From Mucilaginibacter sp. SMC90 (GTDB lineage Bacteria > Bacteroidota > Bacteroidia > Sphingobacteriales > Sphingobacteriaceae): 64,000 nt of DNA. A program made the translations under genes and the position numbers. The notes beneath the pieces were generated by a model that was given only the letters and a program-made list of their open reading frames with translations, made no database searches and had not been told where the DNA came from. The stretch is taken from assembly GCF_022811725.1 (NCBI RefSeq), contig NZ_CP094527.1, positions 2,976,001-3,040,000 of the forward strand, in the 5' to 3' direction. Positions 18,397 to 26,834 of this stretch are shown here, one piece after another (within the stretch, counting starts at the first letter, position 1; the number at the start of each line of letters is the position of its first letter).

Positions 18397-19482
18397 ATGA
18401 ACCGTCTCCTCAAAAAGCTCGAAAAAATTGGCCGCGACCCTAAGATCACCGCAAAGGCAGTAGGCCTGCGCTATGTGTCTGACTCATCTCCGGGGTATAC
18501 CCGTAAAAAATCGGGTAAAGGCTGGAGCTATTATGATGCGGACGGCGCTTTGGTAAAAGATAAAGAGCTGATCACGAGGTTTAATAAACTGGTGATACCG
18601 CCGGCATATACCAACGTTTGGATCGCGCCCTACGAAAACGGTCACCTGCAATTTACAGGTACGGATGTTGCCGGCCGCAAGCAATACCGTTATCATACCC
18701 ATTGGAACCAGATCCGGAACCAATCCAAATATCACAGGATGCAAACCTTTGCGGCGCACCTGCCTGCTATTCGTGAGCAGGTTGATAAAGATCTCGCACG
18801 GCGTAATCTTGACCATGAAAAGGTGGTGGCGCTTGTGGTAAGGCTAATGGAGCTTACCAGTATCAGGGTAGGGAATGAATCGTACAAAAAGCTTTATGGC
18901 TCATTCGGCTTAACAACCTTACAAAACAGGCATGTTAAAGTTGAGGGCTCGAGTTTGAGGTTTGAGTTTAAGGGTAAGAAGGGTGTGTTTCACAAAGTAC
19001 AGTTACAAAGCCGCAAACTGGCCAGGTTGGTGAAGCAATGCAGGGATATCCCCGGTAAAGAGCTTTTTCAATATTACAACGAGGATGGTACCAGGTGCAG
19101 CGTTGGTTCGGGGGATATCAACAGTTACCTGCACGAAATTACCGGTGAAGATTTTACCGCCAAAGATTTCCGTACCTGGGCTGGCAGCGTAAGTGCGCTA
19201 TATGCTTTTAAAGAGGCCGGAGAGTTTGACAGCATTACGGAGTGTAAAAAGAAGATAGTAAGTGTTTTGGATGAGGTGGCCATAAACCTTGGGAACACGC
19301 GTACTGTTTGTAAAAAGTACTACGTGCACCCATCGGTTATTAAAAGCTATGAGGAGGGAACCATTTTTAAATATATCAGCGGCCTTGATGAACGCGAAGA
19401 TGTAAAAGCCGCCGAACTTAATATTGCTGAGAAAGCGTTACTCAACCTGCTGGAAACGGAAAAACTGGCCGAGGCCAGTTGA
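18397..19482 (+). CDS. DNA topoisomerase IB (poxvirus-like)
   Basis: Cytoplasmic type IB topoisomerase, 361 residues, relaxing supercoils through a 3'-phosphotyrosyl intermediate. Seen: the N-terminal bacterial topo-IB domain (GWSYYDADGALVKDKELI, VIPPAYTNVWIAP), the conserved GRKQYRYHTHWNQIRNQSKY active-site stretch, the catalytic-domain segments VALVVRLMELTSIRVGNESY and DFRTWAGSVSALYAF, and the active-site tyrosine near Tyr309 in VCKKYYVHPSV. Length matches the bacterial family (about 340-370). It stands alone on the plus strand between the terminator at 18271 and the convergent M56 gene; a role in genome topology or stress is assumed from the family. Confidence 0.93.
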   Translation: MNRLLKKLEKIGRDPKITAKAVGLRYVSDSSPGYTRKKSGKGWSYYDADGALVKDKELITRFNKLVIPPAYTNVWIAPYENGHLQFTGTDVAGRKQYRYHTHWNQIRNQSKYHRMQTFAAHLPAIREQVDKDLARRNLDHEKVVALVVRLMELTSIRVGNESYKKLYGSFGLTTLQNRHVKVEGSSLRFEFKGKKGVFHKVQLQSRKLARLVKQCRDIPGKELFQYYNEDGTRCSVGSGDINSYLHEITGEDFTAKDFRTWAGSVSALYAFKEAGEFDSITECKKKIVSVLDEVAINLGNTRTVCKKYYVHPSVIKSYEEGTIFKYISGLDEREDVKAAELNIAEKALLNLLETEKLAEAS

Positions 19483-19588
19483 AGATTGATCATGTTTAAG
19501 GTTGCCTAAAAGAGTGGTTATTTCTATTTAATTATTGACTGATCTTATCGAAATAAAACTATTCACCTGATACAACCTGATCAATCAA

Positions 19589-21562
19589 TTACTTTTTACG
19601 GGTTCCTATAATGAGTACACCGTCTTTAGCTTTATCGCCATATTTTTTTGTGGCATCATCGCCTTTTAGTATGGAAATGCTCTCTATTTTATCGGGATCA
19701 AGTTTTTTCAGTGCATCTATGGTGCTGTTTTTCCCATCTATCACAACAAAAGGGTCTTTATCGCCATTGGTTACAATGCTCATCCCATTCACCTTTATTG
19801 CTTTAACGTTTGCTTTTTTGCCGTAACCGGTAACAACAACATCACCGCCGTTTGCAACCACTGCATCATTGTCGGATGTTATAGAATAGGTGTACGATGT
19901 TGGTTTTGATTTTACCCCGTTAATGGTTACTGTACTGCTACCGCTGGCACTGGTGCTTGTTGAGTTGCGGCCTTTTACAACAACCACGTTTTTTACGTTT
20001 TTAACATCAACGTTTTTGTCGTCTGGCTTTAAAACAAAGCTGACGTCCTCATTCATTGGCAGCTCTTCTCCAGTCGCTTTATTAACAAGTACTGTTTTAA
20101 TGCGCAGGTTTTTAGAAATGCTTTTATCACCCGGGCCTACAGCCATTACATTAATATTGTCATTGTCATTAAATACAGTATAGTTGCTTAGGCTTGAGCC
20201 AACCTTTTTAAAGGTAATGCTTGGTACGCTTTTTTCGAGCTCGTCCTTATTGGGGGCATCTTTAGTAATTATATAGGCCACTTTAACTGGCTTGTCCTCT
20301 TCAGTTTTTACAAACTTCCGTGCGTTGTCGCCTGTTAGTATATACATGTTTTCGATTTTTGTTGGGTCGAGGTTTTTACCGGTGGATACCACGCCATTTA
20401 CAACAAATACCAATGAATCTCTGTTAATGTCGCTTATTATCCTGAGCTTTTTGCTGGTGTCATTTAGTGCGGCTAATGGAGCAGCAGGGGTAAGCGGAGC
20501 TAAGGCTAACTTTGGAAGCGCCACCGGTGCAGCAGCAATTGCAGCTTTAGGCGACTTTGTTTTTAAAGGTGCTTTTGGAGTTTTGGCAGTTTTGGCAGCT
20601 TGTTTAACATCTTCGTCGGGGTTGATGTTAATGATCCTGGCCAGCGGCTGTACTGCATTGGCAAGGGTGATCCTCACAGGTTTAGCAAAATCAGCTTTTG
20701 AAATGCTGAATACCAATAACAGGGCCATCACAGCCGGCACTACAAAAGCGTAGCGGGTGAGGTTAAGTTTCGACGATCTCTTCGCGTTCATCATGATTAT
20801 CCGTTTTTTTATGGTTGAAATATTGAAATGGTTTACAATGCCGGGTTGGGTGTTGATAAGGCTCACGTTCACCAAACTGTACTGGTAAGTTTTACTGTCC
20901 ACACCGTTTTTAAGGATCTTGCGATCAGTAATAAACTCGATGTTTTCCCTTACCGCTTTTTTGATAAGCCAGATACCGGGGTTAAACCAATAAAAAATAC
21001 TGCTGAGTTCGGCTAACAAAATATCAGCAGTATGCCACTGGTTTACGTGTACCTGCTCATGCAGCAGGATTGATTTTAAATCCGCAGGTTCATGTTTGGC
21101 AGGGTTTACATAAATGCTTCGCCAAAAGGAAAATGGTGCGGCATCTTTGTCCATTACCCTAACCAAATGTTCGCCTATGTACTGAGGTTTGGAGTTTTTA
21201 TACAATCGTAACAGGGATAAAAGCTGCAAGCCCAGGCGGATGAGCAGCAAGCCCGCACCCGTCCAGAAAATAATGCTCAGCCAGTACCAGTAATCAATAG
21301 CCTGGACGGGTTGATTCACCAGGTGTGCCGTCGATTGCCAATTGATGGCTACCTGTTCCATGGGTTTGGCCAGTTCTTTGTGCCGCTGCACAAAGGCCGA
21401 AAAGTTGATCTGTGGATAGATGCTCGCAAACAGAATAGCCGCAAGCAGATAGATCCGGTTAAGTGTATAAAAAGTAAGGTGCCTAAGTACAAGGTAATAG
21501 CCCGCACAAAACAATAACAGGGCTATGTTAACTTTTAATAAAAAAACAAATGTAGCCGGCAT
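19589..21562 (-). CDS. BlaR1-like M56 membrane metallopeptidase with plug-like C-terminal repeats
   Basis: Inner-membrane zinc peptidase of 657 residues that would sense an envelope signal and inactivate the BlaI-type repressor encoded 11 bases upstream. Seen: three or four N-terminal membrane helices, the zinc motif HEQVH at His168, Glu169 and His172, a later helix (YAFVVPAVMALLLVFSISKA), an Ala/Pro/Lys-rich linker (KTAKTPKAPLKTKSPKAA), and a long extracytoplasmic part with repeated modules of the type FVVxGxxx...LDPxKIExxxILxGD, the last ending DGVLIIGTRKK. That last pattern resembles the plug segment of TonB-dependent receptors and is common in Bacteroidota M56 proteins. The domain likely binds a partner in the periplasm; ligand unknown. 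No beta-lactamase gene is nearby, so the regulated target is not evident. Confidence 0.9.
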   Translation of the reverse strand: MPATFVFLLKVNIALLLFCAGYYLVLRHLTFYTLNRIYLLAAILFASIYPQINFSAFVQRHKELAKPMEQVAINWQSTAHLVNQPVQAIDYWYWLSIIFWTGAGLLLIRLGLQLLSLLRLYKNSKPQYIGEHLVRVMDKDAAPFSFWRSIYVNPAKHEPADLKSILLHEQVHVNQWHTADILLAELSSIFYWFNPGIWLIKKAVRENIEFITDRKILKNGVDSKTYQYSLVNVSLINTQPGIVNHFNISTIKKRIIMMNAKRSSKLNLTRYAFVVPAVMALLLVFSISKADFAKPVRITLANAVQPLARIININPDEDVKQAAKTAKTPKAPLKTKSPKAAIAAAPVALPKLALAPLTPAAPLAALNDTSKKLRIISDINRDSLVFVVNGVVSTGKNLDPTKIENMYILTGDNARKFVKTEEDKPVKVAYIITKDAPNKDELEKSVPSITFKKVGSSLSNYTVFNDNDNINVMAVGPGDKSISKNLRIKTVLVNKATGEELPMNEDVSFVLKPDDKNVDVKNVKNVVVVKGRNSTSTSASGSSTVTINGVKSKPTSYTYSITSDNDAVVANGGDVVVTGYGKKANVKAIKVNGMSIVTNGDKDPFVVIDGKNSTIDALKKLDPDKIESISILKGDDATKKYGDKAKDGVLIIGTRKK

Positions 21563-21573
21563 GATGGTAAGGT

Positions 21574-21930
21574 TTATTGTTTTTCAATGAGTTTAATGAT
21601 CTCTTTCAGGTCTGTAGCGCTGATCTTCTTTTCGTTGGCAAAAAAGGTTACCAGATCTTTATAAGAGTTTTGAAAATAGTTGTTTACAAAGCCACTCATA
21701 AACCGCTTTTTATATTCCTCTTCCTGTATCGCGGGTAAGTAACGGAATGAGTTGCCCATTTTTTCGCTTTTCAAAAATCCTTTACGCTCCAGGTTTTTTA
21801 TGGTTGAAGCAAGAGTAGTGTAGGGAGGCTTCGGTTCGGCCAGTTGATCTAAAAAATCCTTAATAAATCCAGGGCCCGACTGCCACACTGCCTGCATTGC
21901 TTCTTCTTCTTGCTGCGATAATTTTTCCAT
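21574..21930 (-). CDS. BlaI/MecI/CopY-family transcriptional repressor
   Basis: Cytoplasmic winged-helix repressor of 118 residues. Seen: the family N-terminus LSQQEEEAMQAVWQSGPGF, recognition region PPYTTLASTIKNLERKGFL, and a C-terminal dimerisation helix region (FFANEKKISATDLKEIIKL). It is the first gene of a two-gene operon with the M56 protease (11-base gap). Two perfect palindromes (21935-21953 and 21955-21971) lie directly upstream of its ATG, the expected place for autorepression; their TACGA/TCGTA half-sites are identical to one another. Confidence 0.94.
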   Translation of the reverse strand: MEKLSQQEEEAMQAVWQSGPGFIKDFLDQLAEPKPPYTTLASTIKNLERKGFLKSEKMGNSFRYLPAIQEEEYKKRFMSGFVNNYFQNSYKDLVTFFANEKKISATDLKEIIKLIEKQ

Positions 21931-21934
21931 TGTA

Positions 21935-21953
21935 TTTACGATTGTTTCGTAAA
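21935..21953. promoter_or_regulatory. Operator palindrome 1 for BlaI-type repressor
   Basis: TTTACGA-TTGTT-TCGTAAA, perfect 7-base arms around a 5-base centre, beginning 5 bases upstream of the repressor start codon. Together with the next palindrome it forms a tandem operator. Confidence 0.7.
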
Positions 21954-21954
21954 T

Positions 21955-21971
21955 CTACGAACTATTCGTAG
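21955..21971. promoter_or_regulatory. Operator palindrome 2 for BlaI-type repressor
   Basis: CTACGAA-CTA-TTCGTAG, perfect 7-base arms around a 3-base centre, one base from palindrome 1 and sharing its ACGA/TCGT core. Confidence 0.7.
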
Positions 21972-22148
21972 TTGTCCAAATTTATTTTAAGTTTTTAACA
22001 GAATTTAACAATCACCGGTTATAGGCCGGGTTAGATTTCAGGTGGGCTTTAAACAAACATTAATGGCTAAGTAAAAACTTCCTTACCCAGGTGCATAAGG
22101 TGCCGAAATAGGTATCTTGCCTGTTCAACAATCATCATTGACCGGCTT

Positions 22149-22991
22149 ATGCCAATAAAAACAACAGTAATTACCGGTGCTACCTCCGGAATAGGAAAGG
22201 CAACTGCTATGGCACTTGCCGGGCAGGACCATGCAATTTACCTGCTGGTTCGTAATATTATTAAGGGCGAGGCAGTTAAACAGGAAATTGTTAACCATAC
22301 ACGTAATAAACATGTTTACGTTATAAAGTGCGACCTGGCCGATTTGCAAAGTATTAGTGAAGCTGCAGCTGAGCTTTCACAAAAGCTGCTGGCCATCAAC
22401 ATTCTTATTAATAATGCGGGGGCAGGTTTTAGTGAAAGGCTGGTAAGTAAAGATGGGTTTGAAATGACTTTTGCTACAAACCACCTCGGCCATTTTTTAT
22501 TGACTACCCGCCTGATGCCTTTACTTGAACGCGGACAGGCGCGTATTATTAACGTAAGCTCCGAAGGGCATAAATTAGGGAAACCCAACTTTGATGATTT
22601 GCAGTCGGCTCAGAAATACTCATCCGTTAAAGCTTATGGTATGGCCAAACTTTTTAATGTTTATTTTGCCCGGTCGCTTGCACAAAAATTTGGCGATAAA
22701 GGGATCCTGGCGTTTTCTCTGCATCCTGGTGCTGTAAACAGCAGTTTTGCTGATAAACTTAAGGGCTTTGATAAAATAGTAATGAAACTGGCCCGGCCAT
22801 TTATGATTACCTCCGAGCAGGGGGCCCAAACATCAATATACCTTGCCACAGCGCCTAACCTTGATAAGTTTAATGGCAGTTACTTTAAAAAGAAGAAGCC
22901 TGCTAAAACAGCTGCTATAGTGCAAGATGCTGCTGCACAGGAAAAACTCTGGCAAATAAGCGATAAATTGATCGGTAAATCAGTTGTTTAG
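22149..22991 (+). CDS. Short-chain dehydrogenase/reductase (SDR)
   Basis: Cytoplasmic NAD(P)-dependent oxidoreductase, 280 residues. Seen: the Rossmann glycine motif TGATSGIG at residues 9-16, the NNAG motif (INILINNAGAG), a serine in INVSSEGHKLG and the catalytic YGMAK, then HPGAVNSSF. The arrangement and the FATNHLGHFLLT stretch resemble the retinol-dehydrogenase/WW-domain oxidoreductase-like classical SDRs; the substrate is not predictable. It stands alone, about 220 bases downstream of the divergent blaI-like gene and 106 bases before the cytochrome gene. Confidence 0.9.
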   Translation: MPIKTTVITGATSGIGKATAMALAGQDHAIYLLVRNIIKGEAVKQEIVNHTRNKHVYVIKCDLADLQSISEAAAELSQKLLAINILINNAGAGFSERLVSKDGFEMTFATNHLGHFLLTTRLMPLLERGQARIINVSSEGHKLGKPNFDDLQSAQKYSSVKAYGMAKLFNVYFARSLAQKFGDKGILAFSLHPGAVNSSFADKLKGFDKIVMKLARPFMITSEQGAQTSIYLATAPNLDKFNGSYFKKKKPAKTAAIVQDAAAQEKLWQISDKLIGKSVV

Positions 22992-23097
22992 GTTTTTGTG
23001 ACTGTTTAGCAATCATGAATTTACCGTGAATAATTCAATCATTTGCCTGAAAATGTTGCAACATTAAAATCAATAAGTTAATTTAGATGACTTAAAC

Positions 23098-23619
23098 ATG
23101 ACAATAATGCCTGTAAACAAAAAATTATTAGTTACGCTCGGCCTTCTATCTATAGTAGTGTTTGGAGCCATGACCACCAGCAAACCGCAGGATGAAGGGT
23201 TTAAAAACCTTAAAGTATTGCCAAAAAATATTTCGGGCGAGAACCTGCATAAGGTTATGGAAGACTGGGAGCATTCATTAGGAGTGCATTGTAATTTTTG
23301 CCATGCCCGTAATGAGGAAACTAAAAAGATGGATTGGGCAAGCGATGCTAAACCTGAAAAGGCAATGGCGCGCGACATGTATAAAATGATGAATAAAATT
23401 AACGAAAAGTATTTTCATGCTAAAAAAGACTCGTTAGGCATGATCATGCAAAGTGGCGTTAACTGTAATACTTGTCACCGCGGTACAGCTCACCCTGAAG
23501 TAATGGTACCAGACGGAAAAGGCCCCGGTGCTCCCGGAGTAGGTCCTGGTCCGGGTGGTCAGCCAGGTCCGCCCGCAGGTGAACCTGCTCCCGGCAGCCC
23601 TGCACCAACCAAGCCATAA
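23098..23619 (+). CDS. Exported c-type cytochrome, two CXXCH motifs, Pro/Gly-rich tail
   Basis: Periplasmic or membrane-anchored cytochrome of 173 residues. Seen: an N-terminal hydrophobic signal (about residues 10-25), haem motifs CNFCH at 65-69 and CNTCH at 123-127, and Met residues between them that can serve as axial ligands. The spacing and the NLKVLPKNISGENLHKVMEDW opening resemble the photosynthetic reaction-centre cytochrome-c-subunit family, which in non-phototrophic Bacteroidota has an unknown electron-transfer role. The last 30 residues are almost only Pro, Gly and Ala (from about 143), probably a flexible linker or cell-wall spacer. The start could be the ATG at 23098 or 23107. 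It is followed by a strong terminator. Confidence 0.87.
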   Translation: MTIMPVNKKLLVTLGLLSIVVFGAMTTSKPQDEGFKNLKVLPKNISGENLHKVMEDWEHSLGVHCNFCHARNEETKKMDWASDAKPEKAMARDMYKMMNKINEKYFHAKKDSLGMIMQSGVNCNTCHRGTAHPEVMVPDGKGPGAPGVGPGPGGQPGPPAGEPAPGSPAPTKP

Positions 23620-23634
23620 ATGATATGACTATTT

Positions 23635-23681
23635 ATAAAGCAAAAATGCCTTTGGTAAAACCAAAGGCATTTTTGCTTTAT
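23635..23681. terminator. Hairpin terminator after the cytochrome gene
   Basis: A perfect 22-base stem (arms ATAAAGCAAAAATGCCTTTG... and its complement) with an AAA loop; T-rich right arm and A-rich left arm make it usable in both directions. Confidence 0.9.
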
Positions 23682-23943
23682 AGAGCTGCTCGTTATCAAT
23701 AAAAAAATATATCGTAAACTGCGCATTTAACTATTAGAAGTGTATTCCTTTTGGGAATAATTTTAAGTTGTGTTCATGAAAAATTCATGCTTTGTAACTA
23801 TTTTTATACAAAAACAATATTCGTTGGTTGAGTGTAAAAATTATTGATTGTTGATTTATGATCGGCATTGTCATGTTATTTTATATAAAACTGATGAGTT
23901 GATTGTAACAACCTTTAATAACTATCACTATCATAATTAATAT
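23682..23943. other. AT-rich gene-free stretch
   Basis: No coding frame or long repeat is visible between the terminator and the small zinc-ribbon gene. Only short A/T runs are seen. Confidence 0.6.
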
Positions 23944-24147
23944 ATGACTGCCGAGTTTAAAATCAAGCCACAGGAGCCGGCTAATACATCAACAAATTCC
24001 GGCGAATTAACCTGTCGGAACTGCAAAGGCCGTTTGAGCCGTATCAAGCGGAGCAGCTTTGCCAAATTCCTTTTGTTTGGTTTACCCTTCAAAAAATATA
24101 TTTGTTATAAATGCTCGCGTAAAACCTACAGGTGGGTGTCTAATTAA
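23944..24147 (+). CDS. Small zinc-ribbon-like protein, unknown function
   Basis: 67-residue basic protein. Seen: two CXXC pairs, CRNC and CYKC, about 30 residues apart, separated by a Lys/Arg-rich segment with a hydrophobic stretch (FAKFLLFGLPF); this is the layout of a four-cysteine zinc ribbon. Such small proteins are frequent in Sphingobacteriaceae and have no assigned role. The ATG at 23944 follows an AT-rich leader; it precedes accC by 75 bases on the same strand but accC seems to have its own -7 box. Confidence 0.65.
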   Translation: MTAEFKIKPQEPANTSTNSGELTCRNCKGRLSRIKRSSFAKFLLFGLPFKKYICYKCSRKTYRWVSN

Positions 24148-24210
24148 TAGTAAATATTCCTCACGTTTTTATAAGTATTTGCCATATAGTAAGTTTTTGG
24201 ATAAATCAAT

Positions 24211-24218
24211 TACATTTG
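24211..24218 (+). promoter_or_regulatory. Candidate -7 box (TACATTTG) upstream of accC
   Basis: Matches TAnnTTTG and ends 4 bases before the ATG at 24223; if used, the transcript would be leaderless or nearly so. No well-placed -33 element is seen. Confidence 0.35.
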
Positions 24219-24222
24219 TTTT

Positions 24223-25707
24223 ATGCAGAAAATACTGGTTGCCAACCGTGGTGAAATAGCTTTACGAATCATGCGCTCGGCGCGTGAAATGGGTATCAAA
24301 ACCGTTGCTGTTTATTCAGATGCGGATAGGGATGCCTTACATGTACGCTATGCCGATGAAGCTGTGAATATCGGCGAAGCCCCCTCCAGTCAATCCTATC
24401 TTGTTGGCGAAAAGATCATAGCTGCCTGTAAGCAAACCGGTGCCGAAGGAATACATCCCGGATATGGGTTTTTAAGTGAAAATGCTGGTTTTGCAAGGTT
24501 GGTTAAGCAGTCGGGACTTATCCTTATCGGCCCTTCTCCTGAAGCTATGGATATAATGGGTAATAAGTTATCTGCTAAGGCAGCTGCACTTAAATACAAT
24601 ATCCCAATGGTACCAGGTACAGAGGAAGCCATCACTGACATCAATGAGGCCAAAAAGCGTGCTATTGAAGTTGGTTTTCCTATATTGATCAAGGCGGCGG
24701 CAGGCGGCGGCGGTAAAGGTATGCGTATTGTAGAAGGTGTTGAAGATTTTGAAGAGCAGATGCAGCTGGCGGTATCAGAAGCCACATCTGCCTTTGGCGA
24801 TGGTTCTGTTTTTATTGAGCGCTATGTTTCTTCTCCTAAGCATATCGAGATCCAGGTGCTCGGCGATACGCATGGTAATATCGTACACCTGTTTGAGCGC
24901 GACTGCTCGGTGCAGCGCCGTCATCAAAAAGTGGTTGAGGAAGCGCCGTCTGCAATATTAACGCCCGGGATCAGGGAAAAAATGGGGCGTTGTGCTGTTG
25001 ATGTAGCGCGTTCTGTTAATTATACAGGAGCGGGTACGGTGGAGTTCATTATGGATGAAGCCCTTAATTTTTATTTTTTGGAAATGAATACCCGCCTGCA
25101 GGTTGAGCATCCTGTAACTGAAATGATAACAGGGATCGACCTGGTGAAGGAGCAGATCAAAATAGCAAGAGGGGAGGCCATCAGTTTTAAACAGGAGGAT
25201 TTAACAATAATTGGCCATGCCGTTGAACTGCGGGTTTATGCCGAAGACCCTGCCAATAACTTTTTACCCGATATTGGCACCCTGCAAACTTATATTACGC
25301 CTCAGGGCCCTGGGGTGCGTGTGGATGATGGCTTTGAACAAGGTATGGAAATCCCGATTTATTATGATCCGATGATAGCCAAATTAATAACTTATGCCGA
25401 TACGCGTGCTGAGGCTATTGCGCGCATGATAAGGGCCATTGATGAATATAAGATCACAGGCATTACAACTACCTTGGGTTTTGGGCGTTTTGTGATGCAG
25501 CATGATGCTTTTACTTCAGGTAATTTTGATACCCATTTTGTAAAAAAGTATTTTACGCCCGAAGTGCTGCAGGAAAACAATGAAGATGAGGCAATGGTGG
25601 CAGCAATGGTGATGGAGCAGCTCCTGAGCAAAAAAAAGGTTTCGATCAACACACCCGCTGAAGGAGGCAGTTCAAGTAATTGGATAAAAAACAGGAAACT
25701 GATTTAA
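24223..25707 (+). CDS. accC: Biotin carboxylase subunit of acetyl/propionyl-CoA carboxylase
   Basis: Cytoplasmic ATP-grasp enzyme of 494 residues that carboxylates biotin on a carrier protein in the first step of fatty-acid (or propionyl-CoA) metabolism. Seen: the N-terminal domain KILVANRGEIALRIMRSARE, PGYGFLSENAGFA, the ATP-binding glycine loop AAAGGGGKGMRIV, the HxxxEVHP-type metal region represented by ERDCSVQRRHQKVVEEAPS, and EMNTRLQVEHPVTEMITGID with catalytic residues. It ends about 45 residues beyond the usual 450. No biotin carrier (accB) or carboxyltransferase gene is next to it; the nearest gene is the convergent Nudix gene, which overlaps the stop by 4 bases. Confidence 0.93.
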   Translation: MQKILVANRGEIALRIMRSAREMGIKTVAVYSDADRDALHVRYADEAVNIGEAPSSQSYLVGEKIIAACKQTGAEGIHPGYGFLSENAGFARLVKQSGLILIGPSPEAMDIMGNKLSAKAAALKYNIPMVPGTEEAITDINEAKKRAIEVGFPILIKAAAGGGGKGMRIVEGVEDFEEQMQLAVSEATSAFGDGSVFIERYVSSPKHIEIQVLGDTHGNIVHLFERDCSVQRRHQKVVEEAPSAILTPGIREKMGRCAVDVARSVNYTGAGTVEFIMDEALNFYFLEMNTRLQVEHPVTEMITGIDLVKEQIKIARGEAISFKQEDLTIIGHAVELRVYAEDPANNFLPDIGTLQTYITPQGPGVRVDDGFEQGMEIPIYYDPMIAKLITYADTRAEAIARMIRAIDEYKITGITTTLGFGRFVMQHDAFTSGNFDTHFVKKYFTPEVLQENNEDEAMVAAMVMEQLLSKKKVSINTPAEGGSSSNWIKNRKLI

Positions 25708-26165
25708 ATATCATTTAATGCTGCCAGTTCATCTATTAAGGCTGCCTGAGCTGGATTGATCTTTATTTTTGCAACTGTTATATCAAACCATTCAGCACGA
25801 TCAACTTCATCAAAAGTTTGTTTTTTGCCCGAGCGGGGCGGCCATTCTATTTCAAATGTATTGCTCCTGATCTTCTCCGGATCTATGTTGCCTTCAACTG
25901 CCCAGGCCAAAACGGTTTTTCCCCCTTTTTGTTTAATAGGGCTTAGCGCTGTAAAGTTCCCCGATATCTCATGCCCGGTTTCTTCCTGAAATTCACGTTT
26001 CGCCGCAACGAGTGCATCCTCATCGCTAAGGTACTCGCCTTTGGGCACCGACCATGAGCCATCGTCCTTGTTTTTGAAGAAAGGCCCGCCCGGATGCACA
26101 AGAAATACCTGTAATCCATCGGGTGCCTTGCGGTACAACAGGATTCCGGCGCTTTGTTTTGACAT
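25704..26165 (-). CDS. Nudix hydrolase
   Basis: Cytoplasmic Nudix enzyme, 153 residues. Seen: a complete Nudix box from GEYLSDEDALVAAKREFQEE onward (G-x5-E-x7-REFQEETGH), preceded by QVFLVHPGGPFFKNKDDGSW and followed by ALSPIKQKGGKTVLAWAVEG. The HPGGPF and GSWSVPKGE features are typical of the predicted NTP-pyrophosphohydrolase subgroup often annotated as diadenosine tetraphosphate or NUDIX domain protein; substrate not determinable. It is convergent with accC (4-base overlap of the stops). Confidence 0.92.
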   Translation of the reverse strand: MSKQSAGILLYRKAPDGLQVFLVHPGGPFFKNKDDGSWSVPKGEYLSDEDALVAAKREFQEETGHEISGNFTALSPIKQKGGKTVLAWAVEGNIDPEKIRSNTFEIEWPPRSGKKQTFDEVDRAEWFDITVAKIKINPAQAALIDELAALNDI

Positions 26166-26250
26166 GTTTAAGATTTAAAGGCAAGTTAATGAAAGCCTTA
26201 ATTATAATTGTTATTTTTGATTAAAACACCCAAACCGATATACAATTCTT

Positions 26251-26748
26251 ATGGCAGACGACAGATGGAGCAAATTTAAGGTGACAGCTGATGTTGACAC
26301 TGATGTGCGCACTATGTATGAAGCATGGGCCACACCCGAAGGCCTGGAAACATGGTTTTTACGCAAAGCAGATTTTTTTGCCATAGCCGGACGTCAGCGC
26401 GAACCGCAGGAGTTTATTAAAAAAGAGGATACTTATACCTGGTATTGGCATGGGTACGATGATACTATTATTGAAAATGGACAGGTGTTAGATGCAAACG
26501 GGGCCGACTTTTTGAAATTTACCTTCACGGGCGGCACTGTAGTTAGTGTTTCTTTAACCTGTAAGTTAGGCGTTGTTATTGTTGAGCTGGTACAGGAAAA
26601 TATCCCTGAGGAAACCGACCCTGAAAAGAACCTTTATGTACAATGCCAGCTCGGCTGGACGTTTTATCTCGCTAACCTGAAATCAGTACTGGAAGGCGGC
26701 AAGGATCTCCGCAATAAGCGTAAAGATTTATTCTCGAGTTTCAAATAA
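26251..26748 (+). CDS. SRPBCC-family (AHSA1-like) protein
   Basis: 165-residue START-like/SRPBCC fold protein with a hydrophobic ligand cavity. Seen: opening FKVTADVDTDVRTMYEAWAT followed by PEGLETWFLRKADF, the typical AHSA1 helix-grip start, and the terminal helix CQLGWTFYLANLKSVLEGG. Function unknown; members bind lipids or act on Hsp90-related targets. It is 86 bases upstream of ribE on the same strand. Confidence 0.85.
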   Translation: MADDRWSKFKVTADVDTDVRTMYEAWATPEGLETWFLRKADFFAIAGRQREPQEFIKKEDTYTWYWHGYDDTIIENGQVLDANGADFLKFTFTGGTVVSVSLTCKLGVVIVELVQENIPEETDPEKNLYVQCQLGWTFYLANLKSVLEGGKDLRNKRKDLFSSFK

Positions 26749-26834
26749 TTTCATTTCCTGCTGACAAACCATACTATAAAATATTTTAGCTTTGGTGCCA
26801 ATCAAAATAGCCCCATCAATGGGCCGGGAGGTAT

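Noticed and set aside
20292..20753. 153-codon plus-strand frame, Ala/Ser-rich
   Set aside because: Antisense shadow of the Ala/Pro/Lys-rich linker of the M56 gene.
26749..26834. Possible FMN riboswitch before riboflavin synthase
   Set aside because: The 86-base leader is too short and has none of the conserved elements that I can recognise.
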